DNA of 42,335 nt from Leifsonia xyli (lineage in GTDB: Bacteria > Actinomycetota > Actinomycetes > Actinomycetales > Microbacteriaceae): NCBI GenBank assembly GCA_003243275.1, contig QFQR01000011.1, positions 1-42,335 of the forward strand. Reading direction: 5' to 3'. Under the pieces are notes generated by a model. The model was not told where the DNA came from, ran no database searches, and saw nothing but the letters and a program-made list of their open reading frames with translations. This document shows positions 34,369-42,335 of this stretch, one piece after another. Numbering within the stretch: position 1 is the stretch's first letter; every line of letters begins with the position of its first letter. Made by a program: the position numbers and the translations under genes.

Positions 34369-34716
34369 GTGACGACGGCTCATCAGGCCCGAACGTCTTC
34401 GAGATCGGCTCACGCCGCAGGCGAGCGATTCACGGTCACGGAGGAGCATCTCGCGCTCCTCCGTGCAGCACGGGTGACGTGGCTGAACGTTGGCGACGGC
34501 GCGCCAGCTATCGACGCACGCAGGCCCTATGGCGGCGTATCGGTCGAAGCCGACATTGCGCGGATCATCGGCAAGCACGAGGGCAATCGCGGCGTCCTCC
34601 GGGCGATCCACCTGCAGACCAAGACCGCGCTCCAGATCGCCTTGTGCACGGGGCGGATGGAGGCGGGCACATACGAACGCGGGAGCTCTGCCGGCCAGCT
34701 CTGGCGGAAGGTTTGA
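34369..34716 (+). CDS. Hypothetical protein
   Basis: 115 residues with a GTG start at 34369 preceded by GATGAGGTGGTG. No signal or membrane segment. The middle reads LLRAARVTWLNVGDGAPAI and VSVEADIARIIG, and the C-terminal 40 residues form a well-ordered-looking helix pair (GVLRAIHLQTKTALQIAL). I do not recognise a family. It begins 54 bases after hupE; whether it belongs to the nickel unit is unknown. Confidence 0.55.
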   Translation: MTTAHQARTSSRSAHAAGERFTVTEEHLALLRAARVTWLNVGDGAPAIDARRPYGGVSVEADIARIIGKHEGNRGVLRAIHLQTKTALQIALCTGRMEAGTYERGSSAGQLWRKV

Positions 34717-34755
34717 AACGCCCACCGCGGTGTCCGCTTTCGGCGGCTGAATCGA

Positions 34756-34775
34756 TGACCGCTCCTGGCGCGAGG
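34756..34775 (+). repeat. Copy of dispersed intergenic repeat
   Basis: TGACCGCTCCTGGCGCGAGG followed by CGGCCGG, as in the copy at 38559. A GTCCGCTTTCGG-type hairpin element lies just before it (34733-34747). Confidence 0.55.
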
Positions 34776-34997
34776 CGGCCGGGCTCGTTTACGCTCGCGA
34801 AGGATTTGTTCGGGCGAAACCGTTCCCGGTCCGACCCTTCGGAACGAATCCAGATCGTCCCGCTCTGTTCCCACCTCGCGCTCACCTCTGGGGTTCGTGA
34901 ATACCTTTAGTCGGAACCGAGTCGCTGGTTCAAAAGTTGATGCTCCGCAAAACCCAACAGGGCCCTGCAAAGGGGCCATACTGGAGGCCACGCCAGC

Positions 34998-35177
34998 ATG
35001 TCGTACACGGTCATCGCGGCCGCCGAAAGCGGTCCGGTAGCCACCGTCGCCTCCTCGGTCCTAGACGCCCTCAGGCTCGTCCAGGACCTGGAGAAGGACG
35101 GAGACCAGATCACCATTGCCAGCGACACGGGCTGGATTCTGACTGTCGAAGAGCTGGAAGCCCTGGCCAAGCCCTGA
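34998..35177 (+). CDS. Small MSYTV-type hypothetical protein, first paralogue
   Basis: 59 residues, starting MSYTVIAAAESGPVATVASS and ending with SDTGWILTVEELEALAKP. It shares its start, its length class and the ending pattern (TGxxxxxxELE) with the gene at 35332, so the two are paralogues. The alternation of strands and one helix suggests a tiny alpha/beta fold. GGAGG lies 12 bases before the ATG. Function unknown. Confidence 0.6.
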   Translation: MSYTVIAAAESGPVATVASSVLDALRLVQDLEKDGDQITIASDTGWILTVEELEALAKP

Positions 35178-35331
35178 CGACGGTCCTTCGACGCGCATCG
35201 GAAAAATTTGTCTGCCGCAGACCCGTGAAGGTCTTGGCGTGACCCGATGCGCTCGCATTTCGTGATCTATCTGGGTCTGGAATCTCCCGGTGGACGCCTA
35301 CCTCCCTCGGATCGCATTCGGGGGAACGCGC

Positions 35332-35544
35332 ATGTCCTATACGGTCATCACGACCGACCGCGGCCACCAGACCGCTGTCGTGGCGGCGTCAGAGATCGAC
35401 GTCCTGTCCATCGCCAAGGCTGCCCAGGGACGTCCGGGCGAAGCCGTCACCGTCTTCACCGAGACGGGGCGCTACGTATCAATCACCGAGTTGGAGAAGT
35501 CCCGCGAGAAGGCCGTGCGCGGCCGCGCTCGCCATGGCGGATGA
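35332..35544 (+). CDS. Small MSYTV-type hypothetical protein, second paralogue
   Basis: 70 residues from the ATG at 35332, with GGGGGAA upstream. It begins MSYTVITTDRGHQTAVVAAS and has ETGRYVSITELEKSREK near the end, matching the 34998 gene in both places. The last 15 residues are strongly basic. It overlaps the next gene by 11 bases, so the two are probably translated together. Confidence 0.65.
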   Translation: MSYTVITTDRGHQTAVVAASEIDVLSIAKAAQGRPGEAVTVFTETGRYVSITELEKSREKAVRGRARHGG

Positions 35545-35770
35545 CTCCGACGTCCACGGAGCGAGCGACGAACTCGGCTACGCCGAGGAACGGCTGCTCG
35601 CCTGCCAGAGGTTGGCGAAGGAGCTGAAACGCTCGCTCGAGAGTGGCGAGGACGAGCCGCTTATCATCCACTTTCGGGAGCGCTACGCGCGGCTCGAGCG
35701 CGAGATCGAAACCTGGCGCTGGTACCGATCGTCAGTGCTCAAGCGCCGCAAAGACCATGTCGAGGAGTGA
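35534..35770 (+). CDS. Hypothetical helical protein
   Basis: 78 residues, almost wholly helical and charged (LGYAEERLLACQRLAKELKR, then ERYARLEREIETWRWYR), consistent with a coiled-coil hairpin. It overlaps the preceding gene by 11 bases and probably forms an operon with it. No family recognised. Confidence 0.65.
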   Translation: MADDSDVHGASDELGYAEERLLACQRLAKELKRSLESGEDEPLIIHFRERYARLEREIETWRWYRSSVLKRRKDHVEE

Positions 35771-35901
35771 CGGCGCGCCGCATGCGAGATCAGCGTCTCC
35801 AGGGCCGCCTCGTGCGTAGGACGGGTCAACCGCTCTCGGAGCCTCCAACCCCAGAGGGCGGCCAGAGGGGCTGGCGTCATGCCGCCCCTCGACCCTTGCG
35901 C

Positions 35902-36156
35902 TCAGGCGATGGCAGACGTGGCGGCTGCGATCCGCGCCTGAATGTCCATTAGAACGGACTTCGCCACAGCGTCATCGAGCCTGAGTTCTCGTACGGCCGC
36001 CTCCAACTCATGGAGTGCGGCAAGAGGACCGGTCGGAGCCAGAGCATAAGACGAGACGAACTGCTCAACCGCCAGTCGTGCGGTCAGGCCGGCGTTGGCG
36101 CTGCTTGTCATGACTGGCGTTACGAAGAGCGCTATGCAGTCTGCTGGGGTCATCAT
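35902..36156 (-). CDS. Hypothetical small helical protein
   Basis: 84 residues if the ATG at 36156 is used (an alternative at 36186 adds ten residues). Helix-rich with LAALHELEAAVRELRLDDAV in the second half and an alanine-rich end. No signal peptide or known motif. It is convergent with the 35534 gene. Confidence 0.5.
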   Translation of the reverse strand: MMTPADCIALFVTPVMTSSANAGLTARLAVEQFVSSYALAPTGPLAALHELEAAVRELRLDDAVAKSVLMDIQARIAAATSAIA

Positions 36157-36448
36157 CGTGCGACGAGGGTAAGCTGACCCCACCATGGCTCAACTCCAAA
36201 TCAGTGGCGCCGCCGCCTGAAAGTTGTGCTTGAAGCGACACTGGTCTGGGCTAGAGGCGTCGCTGCGCCGCATGATCAGCCGGTTGCGTTGCAGCGATAT
36301 CTGTAGCTTGCTCTCGACACTCGCTCGGACCCGGTGAAAGCCCGGGTGGCTCTTCCGGCCGCCGATCCGCCGGACCACGCAATCGACCACATGAGCTTTG
36401 ACGCCCCGCGCTCGGCGGCGGCGAGCGCTCGCGTCTTGCGGAAAACAC

Positions 36449-37927
36449 ATGACCCAGTCTCTTGCCCCTGCCGGCCGGCTGTCGCGCGTCCGCGCCGACA
36501 TTCTCTCCGGCCTCGTGGTTGCCATCGCATTGATCCCGGAGGCCATCGGCTTCTCGGTCATCGCCGGCGTCGACCCGAAGGTCGGCCTTTACGCTTCGGT
36601 CGTGATCGCAATCGTCATTTCGGTCGTTGGCGGCCGGCCGGCGATGATCTCGGCTGCGACCGCCGCCACCGCCGTCGTCATGACGCCGCTCGTGAAGGAG
36701 CATGGCGTCGAGTACCTGTTCGCCGCCACCATCCTGATGGGCGTGTTCCAGATCATCGCGGGGCTGCTGAAGCTCGGCCGGCTGATGCGCTTCGTTTCGC
36801 AATCGGTGATGACTGGCTTCGTCAACGCGCTCGCGATCCTGATCCTCGCGGCGCAGGCCCCGGAACTGATCAACGTCACTCTTGCGACCTACGCGCTGAT
36901 CGGCCTTGGCTTGGCGATCATCTACCTGCTGCCGAGGCTGACGACGGCGATCCCGTCGCCGCTCGCGGCGATCGTGGCGCTGACGGGGCTGACTGCCTGG
37001 CTTGGGCTCGACGTGCGCACCGTCACGGATCTCGGCGAGCAGCCCTCGGCGCTTCCGGGTTTCGGCTTACCCGCGGTCCCGCTCACCTTCGAGACGCTGC
37101 GGATCATCGCGCCCTTCGCGCTGACGCTCGCAGCGGTCGGGCTGCTGGAATCGCTGCTGACCGCGCAGATCGTCGACGACATGACCGACACGCCCTCGTC
37201 CAAGAACCAAGAGTGCTTCGGCCAGGGCGCGGCCAACATGGCCTCAGCCGTGTTCGGCGGGATGGGCGGCTGCGCCATGATCGGCCAGTCGGTGATCAAC
37301 GTCTCGTCTGGCGCGCGCGGGCGGCTGTCGACGTTTACAGCCGGGGCTTTCCTGCTGATCCTGCTCGTGCTGCTGCAGGACCTTTTGAAGCTTGTGCCGG
37401 TCGCGGCGCTCACCGCGGTCATGATCATGGTGTCGCTAAACACCTTCTCATGGGGCTCGCTGAAGCGGCTCGCCACCAATCCCTGGCCGTCGTCAGTCGT
37501 CATGCTTGCCACTGTCGCCACGGTGGTGGCGACCCACGACCTCGCCAAGGGCGTGATAGTCGGCGTGCTGCTGTCGGGCGTGTTCTTCGCCGGAAAGGTG
37601 TCGCGCCTCAGCCGGGTGACCTCGGCGTTGTCGGATGACAAGCGCACGCGGACCTACAGGGTCGAAGGCCAGGTGTTCTTTGCCTCCGCAGGCGCATTCG
37701 CGGACGAGATCGATCTCTTCGAGGACGTCGACCGTCTCGTGATCGACGTCTCGGCTGCGCATTTCTGGGACATTTCGGCGATCGCCGCGCTCGACCGCGT
37801 CGTGACCAAGGCCCGCGGCCGGGGGCTGGACTTCTCGATCGTCGGGCTCAACGCGGCGAGCGCCACGATGGTCGAGAAATTCGGCACGCACGACAAAGAG
37901 GACGCAGCCCCGAGAGCCGCCCACTGA
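36449..37927 (+). CDS. SulP-family anion transporter with STAS domain
   Basis: 492 residues from the ATG at 36449; the frame opens earlier (36398) but the arginine-rich extension is unlikely. Membrane domain 1-370 with the SulP start LSGLVVAIALIPEAIGFSVI and conserved EGxx-type helix LLESLLTAQIVDDMTDTPSS plus NMASAVFGGMGGCAMIGQS; STAS domain about 395-485. SulP proteins move sulfate, bicarbonate or other anions, often with sodium or protons. This short-STAS group includes BicA-like and YchM-like members, and the substrate cannot be chosen here. Confidence 0.9.
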   Translation: MTQSLAPAGRLSRVRADILSGLVVAIALIPEAIGFSVIAGVDPKVGLYASVVIAIVISVVGGRPAMISAATAATAVVMTPLVKEHGVEYLFAATILMGVFQIIAGLLKLGRLMRFVSQSVMTGFVNALAILILAAQAPELINVTLATYALIGLGLAIIYLLPRLTTAIPSPLAAIVALTGLTAWLGLDVRTVTDLGEQPSALPGFGLPAVPLTFETLRIIAPFALTLAAVGLLESLLTAQIVDDMTDTPSSKNQECFGQGAANMASAVFGGMGGCAMIGQSVINVSSGARGRLSTFTAGAFLLILLVLLQDLLKLVPVAALTAVMIMVSLNTFSWGSLKRLATNPWPSSVVMLATVATVVATHDLAKGVIVGVLLSGVFFAGKVSRLSRVTSALSDDKRTRTYRVEGQVFFASAGAFADEIDLFEDVDRLVIDVSAAHFWDISAIAALDRVVTKARGRGLDFSIVGLNAASATMVEKFGTHDKEDAAPRAAH

Positions 37928-37960
37928 CGGCGCGGGCGCGACCGCCGAGCCGCCGGCGCG

Positions 37961-38428
37961 TCAGGGATAGGGTTCGCGCCCGAGAGGCTTGAGATGCATG
38001 ACGTCGTCCCCGTGATGCATCCGCATGCTGATCCGGAACGAGTTGCCGACGCGCTCGGAACGGTCGGCCCAGAACGCCGCGACATCCCGCGCGCAGAGCT
38101 CTTCGAGCGTGCGCCGGAACAGCGCCAGCCATCGGCGGAAGTGGTCGTCTCGCAGTTCCGGCAGCAGGAGATGCTTGCGTAGCGGGCGTCCCTCGTAGCG
38201 ACGGGTCCCGAGCAGCATCGCGCTCCAAAAGTTGACGATCGTGTCGAGGTGGTCCTGCCAGCGCTCGTCCGGCACGGCCGCCCGGAAGACCGGCCCGATG
38301 ACATCGTCCTCTCGAGCCTGCGCATAAAAGCGGTCCACGACCCTGCGGATCAGCGGCTCGTTGATCCCTTCGATGACGGCGCGAGGGAAGATCGGTATTG
38401 CGGGCGCGGTCCCATTCTGCACGGTCAT
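37961..38428 (-). CDS. Group III truncated haemoglobin
   Basis: 155 residues from the ATG at 38428; an upstream extension to 38506 lacks homology. The globin core begins LIRRVVDRFYAQAREDDVIG, with WQDHLDTIVNFWSAMLLG and the haem-binding His in LRDDHFRRWLALF, typical of group III (P-type) truncated globins. These bind oxygen or nitric oxide; their role is usually unknown. Convergent with the SulP gene 33 bases away. Confidence 0.9.
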   Translation of the reverse strand: MTVQNGTAPAIPIFPRAVIEGINEPLIRRVVDRFYAQAREDDVIGPVFRAAVPDERWQDHLDTIVNFWSAMLLGTRRYEGRPLRKHLLLPELRDDHFRRWLALFRRTLEELCARDVAAFWADRSERVGNSFRISMRMHHGDDVMHLKPLGREPYP

Positions 38429-38740
38429 ACAAACTCCAGGGGGCTCATGGCCGGCAGCGCTTCTACCCTCCTTGCGCGGTCGGAGGAAAAAATCAGACAG
38501 CCTCACGCGTCTGGCGAGCCTCCGCGAGGCGAATGACTGCTCTTGGCAGTGGCTCTCATGACCGCTGTTGGCGCGTCCCGGCCGGAAGATCTGTTCCTTG
38601 GCTGGCGCGCGATCTCATCGTCAAGGTCAGCGCGGCTGACGGTTCTGACGCAACACCGGCTTAGTAACGCAGGCTAGGCACGCAGACGCCTGTAGCAGCC
38701 CGTGCGTGAGACACGCCCCGGATAGGGTAGATTATTCCGT
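38429..38740. other. Intergenic stretch between globin and DUF2254 genes
   Basis: 312 bases without a gene. It holds two copies of the dispersed repeat (38534-38552 and 38559-38578) in direct orientation; the rest shows nothing I recognise. The globin promoter must lie here. Confidence 0.6.
38534..38578 (+). repeat. Two direct copies of dispersed intergenic repeat
   Basis: TGACTGCTCTTGGCAGTGG (38534-38552) and TGACCGCTGTTGGCGCGTCC (38559-38578), the second followed by CGGCCGG as in the copy at 34756. Confidence 0.6.
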
Positions 38741-39994
38741 CTAAACCGCACTGGCCGCCTCGCGCAGCCGGCGCTTGTCGTCCTCGATGACGAGCGCGGC
38801 CTCGGCGCGCTCGAGCGCAAGCGCCGAATGCCGCCGTGCGGCCGTCGCGAAGCCGCCGTCGCCAAGACGCGCGAGCGTCCCGAACGCCTTCTGAAGGCGC
38901 ACCCCGATCTCGACGACGCCCGCGCCGTCGCGCGCGATTCCGGTAAAGAGGTCCTCGAAGAGGTCGTCGGGCTCGATCGGCGGCACGTGGACGCGCGGGA
39001 ATTTGGGTTCGTCGGTCGCCTTCGCGTCCCGCCGCTCGGCCCAGATCGACAAGACCCTCACTGCACGGCCGATTACGTCGATCGCCGTGCCGGGGTCGTT
39101 GATGCCGGGCGACAGCGCGCGTGAGGCGATCTCCGAAAGGACGCAGGCCCCGAAGCGCGGGTCCTGATCGAAGGAGCGTACCTCGCCGATCGTGAAGCAG
39201 CCGCGGATGCGCTCGTCGCGGTCGTCGCCGTCCAGCCCGGTCGCGAAGGCGAGCGGCGTCGAGGGGTCGACCAGCTTGCCGGGGATGGCCGCGACGTAGA
39301 TCTGGCCCTCGCCGCCGTCCACGATCTTCGACAGGGCTGCGACGTCGAGGTGCTGCACGTAGCCGATCGACGTCGTATGCACGGCCTTCGCCGAGGGCGG
39401 CGGCCCGGACGCGTCGTCGAAACGGGTCCCGCCCATGAAGGGAAGGTCGCGCCGCGCCCGCATCGCGTCGGCCGCGACTTTCTCGACCCGCGCCGTCGTC
39501 TCGGTCACCCGGCCGAGCTTGGAGAGGTGGTCGATCCACCGGAGCAGCGTCACCACGACCAGCACGATGACGGCGATCGTCACCACGAAGAGGACGACGC
39601 GCCCACGGTCGCCATAGGCTCCGGTGCTGAGCGCGATGATGCCCACGAGGCTGAACAGGAACGACCCAAGGAAGGTCGCGAGCACGTTCTGGGTGGTGGT
39701 GTCCTCCATCACGAGCTTGGTCGCCCGCGGCGTCACGTTGCTGGTCGCGGCGGAATAGGCCGAGACCATGATGTTCAATGAGAACGTCGTGACCGCCAGC
39801 ATGCTCGAGGCGATGATCCCGAGGATGTTGTCGACCGCGTCGGCACCGATCTTGGTCGGCAGATGCGCCGGGATGTAGGGGCTCGCCAGGATCGCCATGA
39901 GCGCGGTCGCAACCGCGCCGAGCGAGAAGAGGCTCGCCCGGAACCAGATCCTACGGGCGAGGATAGAGAGCAGCCAGCCGAGACGTGAGGTCAA
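38741..39994 (-). CDS. DUF2254 membrane protein
   Basis: 417 residues. Four membrane helices at about 13-37, 57-77, 105-128 and 133-155, then a soluble region with the DUF2254 signatures GYVQHLDVAALSKI and ALSPGINDPGTAIDVIG. Family function is unknown. It lies upstream of nothing on its strand that it overlaps; the nhaA stop is 57 bases beyond its start, so the two genes may be co-transcribed. Confidence 0.88.
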   Translation of the reverse strand: MTSRLGWLLSILARRIWFRASLFSLGAVATALMAILASPYIPAHLPTKIGADAVDNILGIIASSMLAVTTFSLNIMVSAYSAATSNVTPRATKLVMEDTTTQNVLATFLGSFLFSLVGIIALSTGAYGDRGRVVLFVVTIAVIVLVVVTLLRWIDHLSKLGRVTETTARVEKVAADAMRARRDLPFMGGTRFDDASGPPPSAKAVHTTSIGYVQHLDVAALSKIVDGGEGQIYVAAIPGKLVDPSTPLAFATGLDGDDRDERIRGCFTIGEVRSFDQDPRFGACVLSEIASRALSPGINDPGTAIDVIGRAVRVLSIWAERRDAKATDEPKFPRVHVPPIEPDDLFEDLFTGIARDGAGVVEIGVRLQKAFGTLARLGDGGFATAARRHSALALERAEAALVIEDDKRRLREAASAV

Positions 39995-40051
39995 AGTTCT
40001 GCTCCGTGGGGTCCGGCCCGCCCGCCTGCACGCACCCTCAACGGCTTGGGC

Positions 40052-41251
40052 TCAGGCAGGTTGCGGCTTCGGCGCGAGTTCGGGCTTGGCGAATTGCAGG
40101 ATCAGCCAGCCGATCAATCCGGCGGTCAGCGAGCCGAGCAGGATGCCGACCTTCACCTCGTTCTGCAGCTCGACGCTGTCGGCGAACGCGAGCAGACCGA
40201 TGAAGAGGCTCATGGTGAAGCCGATGCCGCACAGCATCGAAACGCCAAGAAGCTGCGGCCAGCTCGCCCGCGCGGGTAGGTCCGCAAAGCCGAGACGAAT
40301 GACGAGCGCGGCGCTGCCGAACACGCCGACGAGCTTGCCGAGCAGCAGCCCAAGCGAGACGCCGAGCGTCAGGCGGTCGGTCAGCGCGTCGACCGTCATG
40401 CCGGCGAACGTCACGCCCGCATTGGCGAAGCCGAAGATCGGAATGACCACGAAGGGCACGAAGCCGTGGAGAGCGTGCTCGAGCCGGTGGAGGGGCGACT
40501 GGTCCATGTCGTCGACCTTGCCGGGCGTCGGCTTCAGCGGGATGGTTAGCGCGAGCGCGACGCCCGCAAGCGTGGCGTGGACGCCCGAGCGCAGCACCAG
40601 CGCCCAGAGCACGGCGCCGAGCAGCAGGTAGGGCGTGAGCGAGGTGACCCCGCGCCGGTTGAGGACCACGAGCGCGGCGATGACTGCGCCGGCCCCCGCG
40701 AGGTCCCAGGTCGAGAGGTCGGCGGTGTAGAACAGCGCGATGATGATCACGGCGCCGAGGTCGTCGATGATCGCGAGCGCGGTCAGGAAGATCTTGAGCG
40801 AGGTCGGCACGCGGTCGCCGAGCAGCGACAGCACGCCGAGCGCGAAGGCGATGTCGGTGGCAGCCGGGATCGCCCAGCCGCGCAGCGTCTGCGGATCGTC
40901 CCAGTTTAGCGTGGCGTAGATCAGCGCCGGCGCGACCATGCCGCCGAGCGCGGCGACACCGGGCAGGATCCGGCGCGACCAGGTCGAGAGCTGCCCGTCC
41001 AGCATCTCGCGCTTGATCTCGAGACCGACGAGCAGGAAGAACACCGCCATCAGGCCGTCGTTGATCCAGTGCGAGACGCTCAAGGGCCCAAGATAGGCGT
41101 GGAGCGCCGCCTCGTAGGTCGGCCCGAGCGGCGAGTTCGCAACGACCAGCGCCGCGGCCGCCGCCGCCATGAGCACGAGGCCGCCCGCCGCGCCGCCGTC
41201 GAGGAACGCGCGGAGCATGGAGATGGGGCGGCGCAGCGGGGCGAAGGTCAT
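40052..41251 (-). CDS. nhaA: NhaA Na+/H+ antiporter
   Basis: 399 residues, eleven to twelve membrane helices. The key transport aspartates are in ATDIAFALGVLSLLGDRVP and in FLTALAIIDDLGAVIIIALF (the D-D pair of NhaA), and the start has the NhaA pattern ANSPLGPTYEAALH. It exports sodium in exchange for protons at alkaline pH. About 200 bases separate it from the divergent ialB gene. An SD-like sequence (GAAAAAGAG) precedes the ATG at 41251. Confidence 0.95.
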   Translation of the reverse strand: MTFAPLRRPISMLRAFLDGGAAGGLVLMAAAAAALVVANSPLGPTYEAALHAYLGPLSVSHWINDGLMAVFFLLVGLEIKREMLDGQLSTWSRRILPGVAALGGMVAPALIYATLNWDDPQTLRGWAIPAATDIAFALGVLSLLGDRVPTSLKIFLTALAIIDDLGAVIIIALFYTADLSTWDLAGAGAVIAALVVLNRRGVTSLTPYLLLGAVLWALVLRSGVHATLAGVALALTIPLKPTPGKVDDMDQSPLHRLEHALHGFVPFVVIPIFGFANAGVTFAGMTVDALTDRLTLGVSLGLLLGKLVGVFGSAALVIRLGFADLPARASWPQLLGVSMLCGIGFTMSLFIGLLAFADSVELQNEVKVGILLGSLTAGLIGWLILQFAKPELAPKPQPA

Positions 41252-41458
41252 GAGAGCTCTTTTTCGAGGAGATCGACCACCTAGCTAGGCCCACGCCGCG
41301 GTGGTCAACCGAAGGCGGGATCACGTCAATGGGAACGGGGCCCGAGAACCATTGTCGCGCGCAATCTCGCAGGATCGTGATCCCGCGGTCTTTCAGATCT
41401 CGGCCGCGAGGTCTAAACGGGCGCCGTCAATCCATCGAGCGAAGGGGGGCGCGCATAC

Positions 41459-41962
41459 ATGCTTCGCAACATCGTCGCAGCGCTGTCATTGATTTTCTTC
41501 GTCGCGCCAGTCTTGAGCGCGGCAAATCCACAGAATATCGGAGCATACAAGGACTGGAGCGTATGGAAATACACAAACAAGTCACGCAAACGATGCTTCG
41601 TGTACTCGAACCCGGTAAAATCGCAGCCCAAACGCCTTGATCACGGGCTCGTCTCGTTCTTCGTGAGAAGCACGCTTCGGAAGGGCGTCGCCAGCGAGGC
41701 GAGCGTCCAGGTCGGCTATGCGCTCAAGCCCGGGTCTGAAGCGCGTGTCGACGTCGACGGACGAAGGTTCAGTCTTAGCACGTCCGGCAACGGGGCCTGG
41801 CTCACGAAACCGGAACGCGAACGGGAGTTGGTCGACGCCATGCGGAAGGGGTCGAAGCTGAAGGTGAGCGCCCAATCAGAACGTGGCAACCAGACGACCT
41901 ATGCCTTCTCGTTGGCGGGACTGACCGAAGCCATGGCCCGCCTCAAGCAAGCATGTCCCTGA
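41459..41962 (+). CDS. ialB: IalB-family (invasion-associated locus B) periplasmic protein
   Basis: 167 residues with a signal peptide (1-21, ends PVLSAA) and a typical IalB domain: YKDWSVWKYTNKSRKRCFVY with a Cys paired with the C-terminal Cys (ARLKQACP), and VGYALKPGSEARVDVDGRRF. IalB was named for Bartonella invasion of erythrocytes but is widespread in free-living alphaproteobacteria, where its role is unknown. GAAGGGGGG precedes the ATG. Confidence 0.85.
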   Translation: MLRNIVAALSLIFFVAPVLSAANPQNIGAYKDWSVWKYTNKSRKRCFVYSNPVKSQPKRLDHGLVSFFVRSTLRKGVASEASVQVGYALKPGSEARVDVDGRRFSLSTSGNGAWLTKPERERELVDAMRKGSKLKVSAQSERGNQTTYAFSLAGLTEAMARLKQACP

Positions 41963-42013
41963 GGTCAGCCCCGGACCAAGTGATGAACCGCGGTAGCCGA
42001 GCTAGCTGAAGTT

Positions 42014-42056
42014 TCTGCGGGCAGGCGGACTGCGATCGCATCCGCCCACCCGCAGA
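42014..42056. terminator. Bidirectional hairpin between converging genes
   Basis: Arms 42014-42029 and 42041-42056 pair over 16 positions with one mismatched pair of bases; the loop itself holds the palindrome TGCGATCGCA (42031-42040). It lies between the ends of ialB and the right-edge gene, where a shared terminator is expected. There is no long T run. Confidence 0.6.
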
Positions 42057-42059
42057 CTG

Positions 42060-42335
42060 TTACCGAACGCGGATCGAAAGGCCGGGGCGCGGGGCGCGGT
42101 AGTAGCGCCTGTCGTTGTAGACGCGCCGTCCGCGGTACACTGGCCGGTCGCAGACGCGGCTCTTGGTGATCCGCACTGTGCCGTTGGGTCGCCGCACGCG
42201 CTTGGTGACAGTGCGGCACGCGACGTCGATCGTCGCGCTGGGAACGTGAAGGCCGTTGACCTTGCCCCCTGATTGCCCCCGTTCATAACCAGAGTCCGTT
42301 CTGGTTCTGGTTCTGGTCCTGTCTGGACCGAGCTG
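42060..42335 (-). CDS. Conserved hypothetical protein, 5' end off the window
   Basis: The frame ending at TAA 42060-42062 is open to the window edge (91 codons). The last 60 residues are ordered-looking and rich in Arg, Tyr and Cys: SATIDVACRTVTKRVRRPNG, then RITKSRVCDRPVYRGRRVYN and YYRAPRPGLSIRVR. This resembles small secreted or envelope proteins of alphaproteobacteria with a pair of cysteines and a basic tail. The true start is not visible, and the region beyond about 42270 reads as an RT-repeat (RTRTRTRTD) and may not be coding. Confidence 0.6.
   Translation of the reverse strand, partial: QLGPDRTRTRTRTDSGYERGQSGGKVNGLHVPSATIDVACRTVTKRVRRPNGTVRITKSRVCDRPVYRGRRVYNDRRYYRAPRPGLSIRVR

Noticed and set aside
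36190..36448. Minus-strand frame ending FKHNFQAAAPLIWS before the SulP gene
   Set aside because: The last about 40 codons look coding-like and may be the remnant of a gene, but the rest overlaps the SulP start in antisense and no family is recognised.
42302..42320. Short GGTTCT microrepeat at the right edge
   Set aside because: Only about three units, cut by the window edge; no basis for calling a tandem repeat or a phase-variable tract.

Overview
This 42.3 kb window is high-GC DNA with strong GC bias at third codon positions, frequent GTG starts and many ATGA or TGATG gene junctions. Its families (IalB, an OprB-type porin, DUF2254, SulP, group III globin, PCuAC/YcnI/CopCD, ChrR-free copper genes) suggest an alphaproteobacterium, probably of the order Hyphomicrobiales. 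That placement is inference from gene content. I see no rRNA, tRNA or CRISPR array.

Region 1 (about 1-9.9 kb) is a mobile module on the minus strand: tnsA, tnsB, tnsC and a large tniQ/tnsD-like gene, tightly overlapped and closed by a hairpin terminator. It is a Tn7-like transposition operon. A 0.7 kb AT-richer leader with hairpins and degenerate repeats lies beside tnsA and may hold a transposon end. Next comes a two-gene operon: a protein whose C-terminal half resembles TnsA-type proteins, and a soluble AAA+ protein with a complete FtsH-type (M41) zinc protease site but no membrane segment. A small XRE-type regulator faces the other way.

Region 2 (9.9-14.3 kb) is a graveyard of resistance and defence genes. 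It holds a truncated arsH, an arsC with a frameshift and a stop, and the last codons of an acr3 arsenite exporter. Beside them lies a QatABCD anti-phage operon whose qatA has lost all but its 3' end, followed by the 3' end of a transposase gene.

Region 3 (14.3-24.9 kb) is one long minus-strand operon that looks built for copper handling: DUF2946 protein, three TonB-dependent receptors, a Tat-exported DJ-1/PfpI protein closely resembling isocyanide (isonitrile) hydratase, the PCuAC copper chaperone, YcnI (DUF1775) and a CopC-CopD fusion. The exported isonitrile-hydratase-like enzyme inside a copper/receptor operon is the most intriguing point of the window; it suggests uptake and breakdown of isonitrile copper chelators (chalkophores).

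Region 4 (25-31.4 kb) holds a DUF4239 membrane protein, a LysR regulator divergent from an NmrA-type protein and a short-chain dehydrogenase, several small unknown genes and a NUDIX hydrolase. Region 5 (31.4-34.3 kb) is a nickel locus: an OprB-type porin, nikR and a HupE/UreJ nickel permease. Two exact GTATGA-N16-TCATAC NikR operators stand before the porin and before hupE, which marks the porin as a probable nickel-controlled outer-membrane channel. Region 6 (34.3-42.3 kb) has small unknown genes, a SulP anion transporter, a group III truncated haemoglobin, DUF2254, NhaA, IalB and a gene running off the right edge. A short dispersed repeat (TGACCGCTCTTGGCGCG-like) occurs in five intergenic spaces from 26 kb to 38.6 kb.
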